Below are positions 25,621 through 38,534 of a stretch of DNA of 64,000 nucleotides, one piece after another (the stretch's first letter is position 1; the number at the start of each line of letters is the position of its first letter). Under the pieces are notes generated by a model. It was given only the letters and a program-made list of their open reading frames with translations. It did no database searches and was not told the origin of the DNA. The DNA lies in contig CM076259.1 of NCBI GenBank assembly GCA_038380795.1, positions 22,860,977 through 22,924,976 of the forward strand, read 5' to 3'. Position numbers and translations under genes: made by a program. The DNA is from Pyrocephalus nanus. Lineage: Eukaryota; Chordata; Aves; Passeriformes; Tyrannidae.

Positions 25621-28600
25621 ATTTACATTTGTCACTCTTCTCTTCTTCCACATGCCCTGAAGTCATTATAAATAGTACCTGAATTTTAAAAAGAATAAAT
25701 TCCATGTCTGAAGATTGTACTCAGGACCCTTGATTTCTATTTATCTGACTCATGACCTTCTCCTAATGCTGCTTACCCAGAAGGACCCACTCCCACACAA
25801 ACCCAGCACAGCAGCTGAGAAAAATACCATGAATTCAGTCAAGCAACTTTGGGGCATATTGGTTGTATTTCAAACATACACATCAGTTATGGTGCATTTT
25901 TAGTAAATCCAGTGATTCCAGGAAGCTTTGGAGCTCCTGAGCACGGACATTATTAATTATATCACACACAAGGAGTAATCTTGGTGCACCTTCACCGAAT
26001 TCTGCCCAGCTCAGTTTTACTGGGCACACAAAACGGATCTGGTTTCACTGCAGGGCAGGAACCATGGCATTTGGCCCCTTCTGCCACAAGAAGAGGTGCA
26101 TGACCTGCTGAGGCAGAAAATAAGTAAGCAAATTGAACACCACTCCATTTGCTCAGCTTACTGTGCTTCTTTAGTTAAGGTTAAATATACAGGCTTTGAG
26201 AGTAAAGATACAGAAAATTAAAAGCTTTATAGAATAAGCGAAGAGCAATAAAGATTTGAAGCTTTACAGTTTTATGCATATGACAAAGTAGGTTTTTCCT
26301 TGCATATTTTCTAAAAAACAGAGTGTAGACCATTAAAGTCTCTCTAGAATCATGCAGCATTACTTCCTTCCTGGCCTTTCACCAAAGAAGTGCTCTGAGA
26401 GGAAGCAAGATTCTCTCAGACAAGGCATGGAGCCTCACCAATTCTGGTTAACAGTGGTTCACCCAGAAGTTCAGTTCATTTGCTCAGGCTTCCCAGAAAG
26501 CTTTGAGAAATCCATGGCCTGTCATTCTTCCAGATTCCAAACTCTCTGCTGTGCTCCCACATCACTGATCTCTAGGCACATTTGAAACACGAAAACAGGA
26601 CACCCATGGAGAATTTCCCCCTAAACACATCAGTGATGCCCATCAAAAAACAAAGAAAGGCCACACAAAGACATGAGTTCGATAACATGGTTAAGAAATA
26701 AGTATCCAATAGATTTGCTGACTTAATACCTACATGGTTGTTGACTCTTTAATCCATCTTTCCCCAAAACCCATATAGATACATAATGGTTCATGGCACC
26801 GAGAAAGAAGAACGGTGTGTCCTATAAAGCACTGCTTTTAAGTTTTGAAGACTACATGCATCCTAATTAAATATAGCCAAAGTTGTACCTCAGTAAGTTA
26901 AAAAATAAATGCAGAAACTGGTTTATTTAAGTAAATGCATAACAGTGAAGATGCTTACTGACAGAAAGAAGTTGCCAGTTTTTACAACTACAACAGCATG
27001 TAGAGGCAACTATGCAACATGGAACCTCTGCAGAACTTCCCTGTGTCTGCATTTTGCATGTAAAATGGACACAAGGGTCCTAAATAGTAAGAGGACTCAA
27101 AGACAACTGGCTTGAGGATCTCTCAAAGGACATATGCTTATCAGCAGAGACAAATGAATCTCAGAGACCATTCAATCTGCAAAACTGGTGATGTATATGT
27201 GAAGGGGGGACAGGGGAAAAAACCCTTCTTAGGGGGTGTAGAGGAGGGAAAGACATTTACTGCCCTTCCTGTACAAAGGAGCCTGACCTGCCTTTTGCAG
27301 GTGAGAATTATCCCAGTAAACCTGTCTCCATCTACTGTATTCATCTGCTTTGTGAACCTTACTGTATTGTGTCTGCCAAAAGTTACAGCACACTGAGACA
27401 ATATTAGAGTACTTAGGAGGTGCACTTGGCATCCAGACCAGCCTTGAGGTCCAAACCCCTTTGTGTCCTTTTGGAGGTTAATAAGACGAGGTTTTACTGA
27501 CTCCATCCTGGCTTTTATAAGCTTCTTGGGGATTACTGAAATTGGAAATCACATATGAAAAAGCTGGTTCCTCAAGTTTTTAGAAGGGACATTCATCTGG
27601 TTTGCCCTTCAACCCTTGAAATGTGAGACATGCCTGAGGAGTGTTCTTTGTTACAGTGTCTCACAAATATATCCAGTGATGGTGAGTCCATATGTCTCTG
27701 ATAAAGGAAAACCTTATTGTGCATTCCAGCCTTTTCTTTTGTAAACATACTACACTAGATGAATTTGGCTCTCAAAGAAGAAAGTATTAATTGTGCTGGC
27801 TAATAAAACTTTCTGTTGCTGTCCTTCCAATCTGGTCTTCTAAGCATCAACAGACATTAAAACTGGCTCTTGGGAAGTGAAAGCAGTACAAACCCAAAAC
27901 TTGTTTGCAAGTTTTCAAGAATTGAGATCTCCAGATCGTGAGAACGTCATTCTCAAGCTAAATGCAGCTACTCATTGTACAATTTTCTGGTTGAATGTAC
28001 AATCAACTGAGTTCCTCCTGCTGTTCACAGCAATACACCTGTGTTCTGCCCAGATCCAATACTTGCAGGCTCCTATCATTACTTGCATAGGCTTTTCTTC
28101 CACTGACAAGTTTAAACAGAGAAGTAACAATCCTCTTTAAATTCCTGTGTCCAAAGAACCCGCAGGGGCTACGCTCTTCTTTACACATTGCAGTTCTTAG
28201 AGGTTAATAGCCACTGCACATACAGCAGACGTACATACAAGGAGGTCAGAACAATGTAATTATTTGAAGGTACATTTGTCTTTTTACATGATAGGAAGCT
28301 CCAGTCTTCTCTTGATGACTATTTAATTAATCAAGCAACACTGTTATGTATTTCAGCCAGGTATAACTTTCCCCTATTATTATTACTGTACAAAAAGAGG
28401 GGACAGACTGGTCCAGTTTTCAAACATCTACTTCTTGGACAAAGCTAACACTGGAGCTCAACAGGATATATCCAGCTAGGAGAAATCCAACTGGGGAAAA
28501 ACAAAAAACCTGAAGTTACATTAACTGAGTTAAGAGATTAATTATAAATAATAATAATAATTAAAAAAAAAAGGATTTTGTTTTCTTGAAAAATTCTGCT

Positions 28601-28869
28601 ATTAAAGACTTTGTTGATGTGTTATGCTAAATGTATTTGGCATAATTTTCTAGTTACTGTAGGGTTTTATATCTCATTTGGAAAGTAGAAGTAAGACTTT
28701 CATGGCAAAGAAGTTGCATATGTGTTACAATACCACAATGGTGTTTTAAAAAAAACCCTAAAACCTAACAGTCTTTAATATAGGCAAGAATCATCTGAGC
28801 TTCCTTTGTCCATGGAACATGGTCTTTACTTTTCCAGCTCCCATTTGCATGTACAATACATTGAGGAAG
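25621..28869. other. Unique DNA, nothing recognised
   Basis: No repeat family or exon seen. Opposing frames of 94 and 121 codons at 27.1-27.5 kb share the same DNA and lack domain features. Confidence 0.55.
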
Positions 28870-29000
28870 GAAGAAAGACCTCACTTCCTTTTTCTCTCTG
28901 TGCCTCAATTGTTTCTGATTAAAAATTGGAAATAATAATATTGATTCAGCTACTGGAATTAAGCAAAACTAAATTAACTACTTTCATTAAACACTGTAAG
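28870..29000 (+). mobile_element. MIR-type SINE relic, plus strand
   Basis: The plus strand reads 'tctctctgtgcctcaattgt', 'ttaaaaattggaaataataa' and 'gaattaagcaaaactaaatt', then 'cattaaacactgtaagatat'. This follows the MIR order of 'cctctctgtgcctcagtttcc', 'tgtaaaatgggaataataa', 'gaggattaaatgagttaa' and the 'gtaaagcgctttga' tail. Only the 3' two-thirds of the SINE is recognisable; the tRNA-like head is not visible. Confidence 0.6.
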
Positions 29001-29213
29001 ATATTTGAATAAGTTTCTTCAGAAATGCAAAGTGCTATTTATTCATATCAGCAGCTATCTATGGCTAAACTGTCCTGGAACTTTTTGTGAGCATTCCCTT
29101 CTCCTGCTGATAACTGTTCTCTGTTTCGAAGTGTACGTGTCAGTCCTTTATCTAGAAAAGCCTGGGAACAACTTAGACAGAACTGGCGCCTCTCTTTTTT
29201 GGTTACTGAGAAC

Positions 29214-29308
29214 AAAGCAAAACAAAACAACAACAACCAAAAAAACCAGAAATCACTCAAGGTCTCAGGATTAAACCTTTGCAGATGAGAAGAAAAAAAA
29301 AAAAAAAA
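29214..29308 (+). repeat. A/C tract and A16 run
   Basis: 'caaaacaaaacaacaacaac' followed by 'caaaaaaaccag', then, after about 40 bp, a run of 16 A (29293-29308). Low complexity. Confidence 0.8.
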
Positions 29309-29859
29309 GGCATCCTTTTGTACATTAAATTCTTTGCAGGCTTTGCCTGGGCATTATGAGAATTATCAACACCACCTCGTAAAAGCAAGCTTTTTCATCA
29401 ATTCCATAAGCTGAGATTTCAAGGAGAGATCTCGTAAGAATCTTATTAATACACCTATATATGCTGCCACAGGGGAGAGAGTATCTAATACAGCAAAAAT
29501 GAGGTCAAATTCAGCAGCACTGTCCTAAAGAAAACTGTCTCCTGGTCACAAATCACTTGTGGAGTACCACGCATCATCTTTACTGCTTCAGACGTATGCC
29601 AGCTGCACTAGTAGGCTAGAAATACAAAGCTAAATTCAACTCCTGCTTCAATGTTATTTTTTCTAAACTTCACGGAATCGGTTCACTTTTATAGAAATAT
29701 AACGTAGGGCAAACTGTAACCCATAAACATTTTAGCAGAGACACAGACATTCAGAAATTTCACGTGGAACTTCTTATCCCAAGAGCACAGTCCTCTGAAG
29801 ATGATTATTGTATGATGATTATTCCAGCTCACTGCTCATGAGGAAAAAGGAAAGGGCTG

Positions 29860-30085
29860 TGGCCTCGTCCCACCCCACTCTCATCCTACTCACACAGAAT
29901 CCTGCTGCTAAAATTTTCTCTCTCTCTTGCCAATGGTACCAAGTTAGCCCCTCTTTTTGCATGAAGTTCAGACTTTTTGTCCTCATTTTCTTTGAACAGC
30001 TCTGCCCCCTGCCTGCGTCTCAGCTTTTATTTCTTCTAGCTGCTCACATTCTTCACAAACCTCCCTCCTAAATGCTCCATTTGTA
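29860..30085 (+). mobile_element. L2-like LINE relic
   Basis: A pyrimidine-rich block that follows the order of the late ORF2 part of L2-type LINEs: 'gaatcctgctgctaaaattt' near 29898, 'cccctctttttgcatgaagt' near 29949, 'ttcagactttttgtcctcat' near 29968, 'gaacagctctgccccctgcc' near 29994 and 'tttatttcttctagctgctc' near 30026. The corresponding consensus in amniote L2 runs through AATCCTGCTGC, the 'TTCAGACTCCTTGTCCTC' block and 'CTGCCCCTGCCTAC'. An 87-codon ORF crosses it, but it is a remnant or chance frame with no start context. The family call is from memory of the consensus pattern and could be another CR1/L2-superclade element. Confidence 0.55.
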
Positions 30086-30794
30086 TCCCTCTACCACACT
30101 GAAGCCAATGTTCCATAGTAACATTACTCCAGATTTTAATAACTCTTTAGAACAGCCTACAGTCTACTAAACTGTGTTACTGCACAACCAGACTTAACCA
30201 GGAAACTCCAGAATAGTGCATTTTAGCTTACTTCCTTTTTGTTTTCAACTTTTTCACCTGCAAAAGATGTGGAATGAAAATTAAATTAATTTTGGGAGCA
30301 AAATAAATTATCATAGGGCTGGATATGGATGTGACTTAGACAAGAGGGCTCTCACCCCACCATAGAGACAGCTTTAACTGAGCTAGCACAGTTATTAATA
30401 GCAGTCTGGTCAAGACAGCATAGGGCTAAATGCAGTGAAAGTACGTGGCTTAAAACATATGCAAAATTCACCTGAGATCAAACATAATACAGCCTGCATG
30501 ATCAGGGCAGAACAATTACTGTCATCCAAACTACCTAAGAAAATGCTAGCTCTTAATTTCCATGTGGTTAAAAACTCTTTCAAAAACAAAACTGAACAGA
30601 GCAAAACAAAAACCCAAACCCCACGACTTCAGGTGTCAGTTCCAGTCTGACATGCCAGAGAAATACCACAAGTATTCAAAAACTTTGTGGGGAGACTAAA
30701 ACAAAGCAAATAGATTAAAGGAAAAGGTTGCAGTGCATTTCAGGGTGATAACAAGGCACAAACCCAAGAGGGAAGGGCAAAAGTCACTAGTATA

Positions 30795-30955
30795 GCTATA
30801 ACTAATGCCTCCTAACTGCTCTCAGAAACCGATAAACATCATTATCCCTGTCCCAAAGACAAGTAACTGAGACACTGAGAAATAAAGGGACTTGTTGAAA
30901 GTTAACACATAAAATTAGAAACAAACTGCGAATCCTGCTTCCCCTGGTTATCCTT
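30795..30955 (-). mobile_element. MIR-type SINE relic, minus strand
   Basis: Reverse-complement MIR: 'atcattatccctgtcccaaa' near 30838, 'caagtaactgagacactgag' near 30860 and 'aaagggacttgttgaaagtt' near 30884, then 'gcgaatcctgcttcc' near 30928. The consensus order 'ttattatccccattttacagatgaggaaactgaggcacagag', 'cttgcccaaggtcac', 'gggattcgaaccc' is easy to follow. Confidence 0.7.
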
Positions 30956-33085
30956 ACCAGTAACTTGGATACAGTAGAGACTGCACTGCAATGTGATTAC
31001 AGCCTCTAATACTGCACCATGACTTTGTGCTGACAAAAATATTTAAGATCCCTGTACACAGGTTGAAAGAAGAATTGTCTACAAAAGCATTAAAAAAGAG
31101 TTGGAATGGGATCCAGTCCCATGTAAAATGGGACTTGGAGACTGGAAGAAAAAGCAGGTTAATTCCAGATCCAGAAATGTCCAGCATTAGGGAAAAATAA
31201 CTTGAGCTTTCTCTTGTCCAGCACAAAGTTCTGCACTGCTGACTGTACAGTAAAAGCACAACTGGCTTTTAAGCTCATTCAGGAGCAGTTGCTTTCACAG
31301 CAGTGAAATCTTTCAGGACAAGCTCGACTAACTTAGTGGATAAATTATTTGAAGTTGGTATAGTTCAGAAGGAACCAGCTCATTTAGGAAAATGTCGCCA
31401 TCTTAAAAACACTTTTTCTTTGCAGTTGGAGCAAGCTTTGAAGGTTTTAAGACTTGGCCGTCGTTTGGATAGGAAAATAAAAGCAGCATTTTTATGAAAT
31501 GCTGGAAATTACAAAACACGACTTGGACTTCAAACAGTTCAGCCACGAGCCAGGACAGGCTGAGCCTTCACTGGGAACTCATGTCGCTTCTAATCACTTG
31601 TATTAGTTTAGCACCAGTAAAGGTGCCAGATTGGGAGCCCCAGGCACTGTATTCTCTATTTATCCCCAAAGCAGGTACAGCAGGATGGCAAGCTATCACA
31701 GAGATGCCAGCCACTGCTACATTTCCTCATGTCCAGGGACCTGGTGAGAGGAGGGTGATAAGGTCTCAGGGCTATCTCTGCTGTGACTGCCCACACAGGG
31801 GCCAGTACCACACACTGTTTCAGGAGGATGGGCTCCTAAACTGCAGGGCCTATCAAAGGGAAATAACAGAGCATCAGTCTACAAGAATCCTCCGAGACTT
31901 TGAGAAAGAAGAACCAGGGATTCTGTTCTTTGCATTATATTCCAGCCATCTCAAAATGAATGAATACTAGAAAGAGCAATGAGGCCAGAGAGAGTCAACG
32001 TACTGAGTACAAATGAGATTTATACGTGGCTTGAGTCACTCCAGACAATTAGCTACCCACCAGGCTGTTTAGTTTATTGTCCCTACTGGATAAAGATTTA
32101 ATAAGCAGTCACCTAGATGGGAAACATGAGACTTGCAGAAAGGAAACTTTTCACTACTCTACATGGAAAATTTGAGCCCAGTCCTGCAACAGCCTGCACA
32201 GCTGATTCCCACTGATGTGTCAACGGCTGGAAGATGGGGCTCTTGAAGACAGCCCACATAGGTGGAAAATACAGGAAACACAGGACAATCTTTTGTTATA
32301 TTATTACTATGTCAGAAATCTTCCATATATTTAAAATAATCTATGGAAATTAATACAGCTTTCTTCAGTTTTTTTCTCTCCAATACTCAATCTTATCCAG
32401 GACTTAAACCTTTTTTCATAGTATGAAAGTGCATAATTCTGGATTTTATTAACTTATCTACTGGGGAAATATGCTGTGTAGGGAACATATTAAACAATTC
32501 AGTCTATGTTTGGAAAAGAAATACAGATTCATCACAACGAGGAAGGATGTTCAAGAGTATCCTGAAAAAACAGCCGGTATTCAAGCCAAAGGACAGGATG
32601 AAGTGGGCACAACAGTATAAAGCTGACAAGCAGATTTAACTGACAGTGACAGAAAGAATTGGAAGCTGCCAAACCCTAAGCTACACTAGGGCTTCCTCAG
32701 ATACTACATGCACTAAAATTGAAAGTAAAAGCATCAGTGAGGATATCAGATAAAACTCCTCAAGATGGGAAAAATCCTAGCAGCAGCCAAACCAAAATGG
32801 AAAATACAAACTTTGGGAAATGATAGAAAAAGGAACGCTTATCAAGTATCAGTAAGACTGGAAACAAAAAAGGCTGAATTACAGGATTGAACATTTCAGG
32901 ACCTCACAGCAGTCATGCCTGGTATACAAATCTTTAACACACTTCCTCAGAAGACTTCTTTTGCCGTTAATACTGCTACTTGCAAGAGAGCTCAAAGCCA
33001 TTCATTTAAGCACAATTTTTGTCAGGCAGTGTCCCAGAGGGTGTGGCCCGGTCTCCTGGGAATAGCATTTGTTAGTTTTAGAGAA

Positions 33086-33101
33086 CCAGCAGAGGGAGCA
33101 C
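33086..33101 (+). promoter_or_regulatory. CTCF-like motif
   Basis: CCAGCAGAGGGAGCAC differs from the common CTCF core (CCASYAGRKGGCRS) at one position, A for C at position 12. This variant is frequent among vertebrate CTCF sites. It is a single motif without supporting data. Confidence 0.45.
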
Positions 33102-33149
33102 ATCAGCAATTAAACGTGGTTTTCTTGTGTTTGTGCCTAAACAATGAGA

Positions 33150-33192
33150 TATTTTTTTTGGTTGTTTTTTTGTTGTTGTTTTGTTTTTATTC
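33150..33192 (+). repeat. T/G-only tract
   Basis: 'ttttttttggttgttttttt' followed by 'gttgttgttttgtttttatt': the minus-strand version of the A/C tract class. It lies 50 bp after the CTCF-like motif. Confidence 0.85.
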
Positions 33193-35315
33193 TCAACATT
33201 CCTCTTTCACTAATGCCTGTGACTCACTAAGCTATAAAACTGTTGGGAGTTTAGGAGCCAAAGCCATGGAGAACAACAGGCTCCACATCCACCCCACATA
33301 AAAAAAACAGTGGACACGTGCTTTTACCTACTTGTCTTTCTTCACTCTCTCCCCATGTCAACCTCTATCTTACCCGTTCCTGACATTCTGCCCATGAAAT
33401 CTTGTGTTGCCACACGATGATTGCTCTCAAATTCCTGCACTGTGACCACTAACTTTCTAGTCAGAAAGGAAGGCATATGGATCTCTAGGGAGGAAAGAGA
33501 AATCAATAATTAACTTTCAGTCAGCTGAAAGGACAACTCTGAAGTCCATAAGGCAACTTTCCCAGTCCTACTTTTGTATCCTCAAGGGATTGATAACACA
33601 GCTATTGATGATTTTAGAAGAAAGATATTAGAAAGCTCTTCTTTTAGTTGAGAGAAAAAAAAAATAAAAAAGAAAAAGAAATCAGTAATTCCCATGCTGT
33701 ATTTACCACAGAAGCAAATGACACACTACACTTGCCTGCATTTTTAGCTCTACCACAATCCCAAGCTAAATTCACTAGGAAAGTGTAACAGTAAGAGGTC
33801 ATCTACAGGTGTATCTTACAGAATGGCACCATGTCTGTCCTGCAAAGGGTTTCCCACAGACACCCTGCAGAAGGTTGGAAGCACTGCCTATTCAGGTTTC
33901 CTTTTTTTGCTGGAGTTGCCAACTGGTTTAAATACAGACTTTCATAACCACTGGTTTGATAGTAGCTCAAACATTCTGGAATACTCTATGGGTTTTGGTT
34001 CATTCTTTGTACTGTCATTTACACTTGTGCAAAAAGTTACCTAGTGATCTGTGTCCACCCACTTCAGAAAAGCACAAGGAAAGGATTATGACAAGAGGTA
34101 TTGAAGAACCAAGTCCTAAAGATGCTGACAGTGTTTGAATTAGGTAGGACTGGTTTCTGTTAGAATATCTGTCTGCCATAAAGATGTTGAGGTATGGTAC
34201 CTGATAACAACAAGTACAGCACAGACTGCAAATCTGCTCTCCACGGGGCTGGCAGGGCAAGTTCTCTCTGATGGGATGAGACCATTCTTGGCATGAAAGG
34301 ATTTCAGCCTTTGTTCTGGCATAGTCCATGGCCTTTCTTCCCATAGTGCCACCTAGTGCCAACGCAGTCAGCAGCTCGCTTTTCTGCGAGGCGAACATCT
34401 GCCCCACAGCAAACAGGCTGGGACTCTCCACACACACTTCATCCAGGCCCAAACCCAGCTGTCAGAGAAACGGTATTTTTTTTTCTTTAAAGACAGCTTT
34501 GTACCATTAGCTTGATTTCCCACTCCTATATTTTAACTACTTCAAGACACAGAGCCTTCACTGCACGTGGTAAAAGCTGAACTTCTGCCTTCTTGCAAAC
34601 CTCTGGGATGTGTGGCAACCTTCCCCGTGGCATCAGAAGCCCTGGTTGCTCCAGCAGCTATGGAAGACCGAGGTGGCACATGTCCCTGTGCTTCTGGTGC
34701 CCATTTTACAAGACTCGTCTGCAAACAAAACCCTCGCCAGCGCTGGGCGGTCAAAATGCCGTCATAGTACTCACTGGCACTGAAGGATTAAGTACAAAAA
34801 TATAAGAAAACATAAAAGACATAAGCACCAATCATTGTGAAGTGCCAGTTTCCTATTGCAGGAAAATTGGATCAGTGCGGTTAGAACTAAATATTAACTT
34901 TTATGATAAATTATAACCAAGAATATAGGCAACACTATCAAAGCAAAAACCACCTGGACAAAAGCCTTTATGTTTTTTCACTCCTCATTGAAATATCTGT
35001 GAAAATATCCCCAAGTTAAAGCTGTACAGGTATTACAAAAGTATCTCAAAATTTGGTGTATGGTCAAACAATTCTCTTCAGCAAGAGAATCCTGGATTAT
35101 TTGCATAAATAGATTATTAAAATCCAAGTTATTTTTCACAGTTGATACTGTTCATTTACTTTCTGAATTCTCTTGGGCCAAACTAACAAGAAGAGTGAAG
35201 TCTGTTTCACTTAGATTTGCCATCATTTTCCCTCTGCAGCACATTGTGAATGTCAGACTCTACAGAAGGAACAAGTTATTCTTTAAAAGTAACTATTTCC
35301 AATGCATTGTTTCAT

Positions 35316-35373
35316 TAAAAACAAACAAACAAACAAAACAAACAAACAAAAACCCACAAAACAACAACAAAAA
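35316..35373 (+). repeat. (CAAA)n with A/C extension
   Basis: A CAAA microsatellite (about eight units, slightly interrupted) running into 'aaacccacaaaacaacaaca'. It is low complexity, with no poly-A-tailed gene body upstream. Confidence 0.9.
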
Positions 35374-36064
35374 TATTTACAAAGGATTTTGATTTTCTAA
35401 AAGTTTTGCTAAAAAAAAAAATCTAAGTAACCTGAAGTTAAATTCTAGTCTTTAAATTTCCATTAACATTTATGAATCTCTTTCAGTAGAAACTCTTCAC
35501 CATAGAGAATGCAGTGCAAAAAAGTCCTATAAAAACAGACAGGAGTGAATCCAACTGTAATCTATAAGGCCACAGCATGCCACCAATTTCTAAACAGAAC
35601 TCCTATTCAAATTATTCTGCTTAAAACCTCCTATGGTCTGCAAAAATGAACAGGGTTTTCTTGAAACGATTTAAATAACAATTTATCTTAGACTGTAATC
35701 TCTCTTGTATGGGATTTGTAAGCCATCCCACAGAATTCTCTAGCAGGGGACACTGTTCCCTATTTACATCAAAGTTTTATATAAATAATATTACATTTTT
35801 TTTAATATTCTGCAGCTGTTTTCCCTTATGAATAAGCTGGGCCTATGAAGAAAATGCGAAAATAGGAAAACTGTGAGTAATATTTATAATAATGATATAT
35901 TCAAAGCAGGAAATTGCTACAACTCTCTTTATCAAAATAAACAAGATTGATATTTTTTCCTCCTTTAAGAGAAAAGCAAAATCCTCTACTATTAAAAATA
36001 ATTTGACTTGGTATTTGTTTGGTATTTGGATTTAACTGTCTTATATCCCATATTTTTGGTCCTG

Positions 36065-36137
36065 AAAAAAAAAAAAAAAAAAAAACAAAAAACCAAAAAA
36101 ACCCACCACACAAACATACACACAAAAACCCCAACAG
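36065..36137 (+). repeat. A21 plus A/C tract
   Basis: Twenty-one A (36065-36085) followed by about 50 bp of A/C DNA with CACACA-like pieces. The minus-strand frames of 84 and 62 codons across it are Phe-rich artefacts of the T-run. Confidence 0.9.
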
Positions 36138-36321
36138 CACTGCTTTTTGTCTCACAGGAGTGAAAGAGGCATATACACACGCCAGTCAGCCCAAAATTAC
36201 TCTAGCTACAGGGCATGGCAAAGCATGAAATAACTGCTCCAGAGCACTTCCTCATGTGGGTGTGTTAGATAACTGTCTGCTCCAACACTAAAATAAAGCA
36301 CACTGTGACCCAATCAACACC

Positions 36322-36415
36322 ACGGGCTCTGCCCTGCACGGCTGCCCGGGCTGCGAGCAGGGGAACCCAGGGCACCCCGCACTGCCCCGCACACGCCAAA
36401 CTCGGTCCTACCCCC
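36322..36415. promoter_or_regulatory. Isolated CpG-rich patch
   Basis: About 95 bp that is roughly 70% G+C with eight CpGs ('gcacggctgcccgggctgcg', 'caccccgcactgccccgcac', 'acgccaaactcggtcc'), embedded in sequence of much lower GC. It is too short for a standard CpG island. It could be a small promoter, an unmethylated regulatory site or a decayed GC-rich repeat. No exon is visible. Confidence 0.5.
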
Positions 36416-37189
36416 CTAACCAACAGGTTTGAACATTCCATATGCTGGATTTAAGTTTACTTAGGCATACTTTACCCTTTGCTGCTGTATCCAGATTGCA
36501 GACGGACTTTGTGCTATTGAAAGGGCTATGATTTTTTTTTTTTTTTTTGGCTAGAATATACTTGGGGTTCAAAGAAAATTACAGCCTCCTAGTGAAAAAG
36601 GTTTTAATATTAAAAAAAAAAAGATCTTACTGGGTAATGAAAAATGTTTCTATCACTCTGATTCACTTTCTCTGCTTGAATTCCTCTTGCCTGGAGTTTT
36701 TACAAAATCAAGAGATTTCTTGTAGTGAGTTTTCAAGTTTTTCAAAAATGTTAAGATGAGTCTGGGCTTCTGCTAAATGTACGTGCAAGAATCCTCAGAA
36801 CAGGTCCATGTGCTTTCCTACAAAAAAACCCTGGGCTGCTGAGGAACATACACCTGCACTGGTTCAGAAGAAAATGACAGGTGCCTGAAAACCCACCACC
36901 CATCCTATGAGGAGGACGCCTGCTAACACTCCTGCTGCCTCACTCGAGGCAGACCACCATCTAGAGGGATCAGCAACTCCACCTTTAAGAGCCCCACATT
37001 TTTGGCATAAATTCAGCATCCCCTCTACAACCAATGTGAGTTTCAAAGCTTAAGGTTCAAACTTTAGGAGGGGAGGAAATACCTTGCTGCAGTTAACAGG
37101 TCACTCAAAGCAATAAACACATTTAAAGTCTATCAACAAAATATTAATTTAGAAGCTGGAATAAAAAGAAGGAGGAAAAAAAATAGTAA

Positions 37190-37410
37190 ACAATGAATGT
37201 CATTCCCCAGCTAAGAGATGAGCCACCAATTCTTGGCACACTGATACATAAAACCTTGAAAAGTTTTGCTTACGTTCTGGAAATAAAACTGCTAATAAAA
37301 TGGAGCAAGTAGTTTCTGTAGTTGCAGTGCCAGTGAATAGATCTGCTGCTTTGGATTTCAATTAACTTAGTTTGTTCAGCGAGGAGGCACTTCTGTTGAA
37401 ACTGGGGACT
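37190..37410. promoter_or_regulatory. Weak candidate conserved element
   Basis: Non-repetitive stretch within an otherwise A-rich interval, with 'ctgctttggatttcaattaa' (37346-37365), 'cttagtttgttcagcgagga' and 'tctgtagttgcagtgccagt'. No long ORF. Offered as a place to look at cross-species alignment. Confidence 0.2.
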
Positions 37411-37777
37411 GCTAAGTTAAAGGACAGCTAAAAAAAACCCCAAACAACAGCAAAAAAACCTGTTGGCAGCAAAAGTTCTTTCTGGCTGCGAAATAATGGA
37501 TTTTTAAGAAACGTTTCAAAGGATTTGAAGGTTTTGGAGAATCTCCTAGGCAGTCTCAGGTGGGTTAGGAATATTGTATTATAGTCTTCTTTGTGCTAAA
37601 AGGAAGGCCTAATGCATGTTTTTAAGAAGTCCGCCTCTTGCTATTAAATAAATAATTTTCTATTAAAAAGGTGATTGTTACTGTTGAGAGATCTCCACTG
37701 ATCAGCGTCCATTTTATATAATTACTTACGATTCTCCAGAACATTTTATGTAACTCACTTCCACTATCCCTTCTTTC

Positions 37778-37793
37778 TTTTTTTTTTTTTTTT
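37778..37793 (+). repeat. T16 homopolymer
   Basis: T-run preceded by a short 'ttctttcttt' pyrimidine stretch. A similar T16 is at 38508-38523. Confidence 0.9.
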
Positions 37794-38148
37794 GTTACCA
37801 GCAGAGTAGCAGTTTTACTCTCCAACAGAAATGACAAGAGCTCAGATAAAAAGACCATTGCAAATGGATCAGTTTAAGCAGTCTTTAGAACCCATGATAA
37901 ATCTGGGCTCCAAAAACTCGACAATGCTAAATGGGCTATGAAATGCATCACAAATCCCTCCCCAGAAAGAAAAAGAAGAAAAAAAAGAAGGAAAAAAATT
38001 AATTCAGAGAAAGGCTCCAATGTTTGAAATTACAAATAAGCAGCATATTTGTGGAATGAAAAATGGTAAATAAATAGTTACTATTTCTGGACAAAATGGC
38101 TCGATAGATTTCATAATTTGCCACCACTGTAAAAAATATCTATTCCCT

Positions 38149-38220
38149 CCCCCCCCCCCGTCAGTACACACGGAAACACAAGCATAACCATGCATAAAGT
38201 GGGAGGGTGGGGGGCAGCCA
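38149..38220. repeat. C11 run and facing G-rich stretch
   Basis: Eleven C at 38149-38159, followed about 40 bp later by GTGGGAGGGTGGGGGGCAG (38199-38217), which has at least four G-triplets on the plus strand. The C-run puts a second G-tract on the minus strand. Both strands could fold into quadruplexes. Confidence 0.85.
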
Positions 38221-38534
38221 AGGATACAAACTCCCTCTTAGAAAGTTTGAATTCTTATTAACCCAGTGATGCCTCCATAATGTTACATTAGATCAGCAAC
38301 ATAAAAGTTAGAATATACGTCTCCTTTCTTCCTAGTAAAGGAAACTGGAAAAACACTAATAATGAAAAATAGATGTTAAAAATATCCAGGAGGAAAAAGT
38401 ACATGTATAATAACGAAAATTAACCCCCTACGCCCCCACACCAAAACAGATAAACAGCAAAATCCCTGAATAAAAATCCTGTCAGGAGGAGTGAAACCTG
38501 CTTTCTCTTTTTTTTTTTTTTTTGCTTTTATTTA

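Larger units (their letters stand above)
30956..35315. other. Unique DNA, no gene called
   Basis: Holds the longest frame in the window (158 codons, 31494-31970, plus). It has no recognisable domain, no signal or membrane segment, and no Kozak-like or splice context, so I judge it chance. The CTCF-like motif and a T/G tract are listed separately. 34.3-34.8 kb is somewhat richer in GC with several overlapping short frames on both strands. Confidence 0.5.

Noticed and set aside
27112..27506. Opposing ORFs of 94 and 121 codons
   Set aside because: Same DNA read on both strands; neither has a domain or exon signals.
31494..31970. 158-codon plus-strand ORF, the longest in the window
   Set aside because: No domain, low-information composition, no splice or start context, and length within chance for 64 kb in six frames.
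34345..34365. CTCF-like 'gtgccacctagtgccaacgc'
   Set aside because: Core mismatches at several key positions in every alignment tried.
34015..34452. 145-codon minus-strand ORF with overlapping frames on both strands
   Set aside because: Several frames are open at once in slightly GC-richer DNA, which is typical of chance; no domain recognised.
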